From Bradyrhizobiaceae bacterium (GTDB taxonomy: Bacteria > Pseudomonadota > Alphaproteobacteria > Rhizobiales > Xanthobacteraceae): a stretch of 64,000 nt of DNA. The DNA lies in the NCBI GenBank assembly GCA_947481685.1, contig CANKHA010000003.1, positions 88,428-152,427 on the forward strand, written 5' to 3'. The notes beneath the pieces are model-generated. The model was not told the DNA's origin and ran no database searches. It saw only the letters and a list, made by a program, of their open reading frames with translations. Of this stretch, positions 63,887-64,000 are shown piece by piece. Within the stretch, counting starts at the first letter, position 1, and each line of letters starts with the position of its first letter. A program made the translations under genes and the position numbers.

Positions 63887-64000
63887 TGAGGTTGTGCGCG
63901 ATGGGCGCGACGCGGCGGAAACTGCCACAAGGGTTCCGCCTTCGCAAGGATCAGGGGCCGCTAAAATGGCCTCGTTTTGATAACCTTGTGTAGCAGCGCC
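63887..64000. other. Right-edge sequence, no gene recognized
   Basis: 114 bases upstream of tRNA-Thr on the minus strand. The promoter of the tRNA should lie here. No complete gene is seen. Confidence 0.3.

Overview
The window is GC-rich, densely coded DNA of an alphaproteobacterium, most likely a Hyphomicrobiales/Bradyrhizobium–Rhodopseudomonas–Xanthobacteraceae type. Signs of this are the class I (archaeal-type) lysyl-tRNA synthetase, ALAS-type hemA, the paired b/b' subunits in the split ATP synthase F0 operon, the long PodJ-like Sel1-repeat protein, an IalB protein, and cox genes ordered coxB-ctaD-ctaB-small ORF-ctaG-coxC. No genus is assigned because no search was possible.

Layout. 0-5 kb: periplasmic amino-acid binding protein, lysK, a TauE/SafE permease, a Tat-exported carbonic-anhydrase-like protein and a LexA-like S24 repressor with a palindrome at its own promoter. 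5-12 kb: the ligase-associated DNA-damage-response set, namely ligase and exonuclease on the minus strand and a TPR-methyltransferase, Lhr-type helicase and PdeM phosphoesterase on the plus strand. 12-21 kb: TIGR02186/TauE pair, PodJ-like polar factor, long acyl-CoA dehydrogenase, YeiH exporter, PAS protein. 21-26 kb: a thiolase/cupin/FadJ/hot-dog operon for acyl-CoA degradation. 26-31 kb: gshA, a GT39-like membrane protein, tldD and ialB. 31-38 kb: the complete aa3 cytochrome c oxidase locus with heme O synthase, CtaG, a 54-residue small protein, DUF983 and SURF1. 38-46 kb: DUF2339, thrC, M16 peptidase, acetyltransferase, lipoprotein, HAD protein. 46-49.4 kb: SRPBCC/ArsR pair, then the F0 ATP synthase operon atpI-B-E-F'-F. 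49.6-55 kb: YjbQ and a convergent LuxR response regulator / 1172-residue SSF-PAS-kinase-receiver hybrid. 55-62 kb: AbrB-family permease, hemA, flavin reductase, and a putative meta-cleavage module (FAH hydrolase, extradiol-type VOC protein, NMT1-like binding protein). 62.2-63.9 kb: a small, visibly AT-richer islet between a degenerate 24-bp copy of a tRNA 3' end and an intact tRNA-Thr(GGT).

Most of the window is core metabolism and respiration. The accessory or less-explained signals are the tRNA-flanked islet with a coiled-coil gene that seems frameshifted in an A-run; two tandem long hairpin elements upstream of hemA whose perfect stems differ in sequence; a dispersed palindromic repeat seen four times; and three candidate operator or attenuator structures. 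No CRISPR array, transposase, integrase or rRNA gene was seen. Nothing here proves a new multi-gene system; the best candidates for one are the islet and the methyltransferase embedded in the repair cluster.
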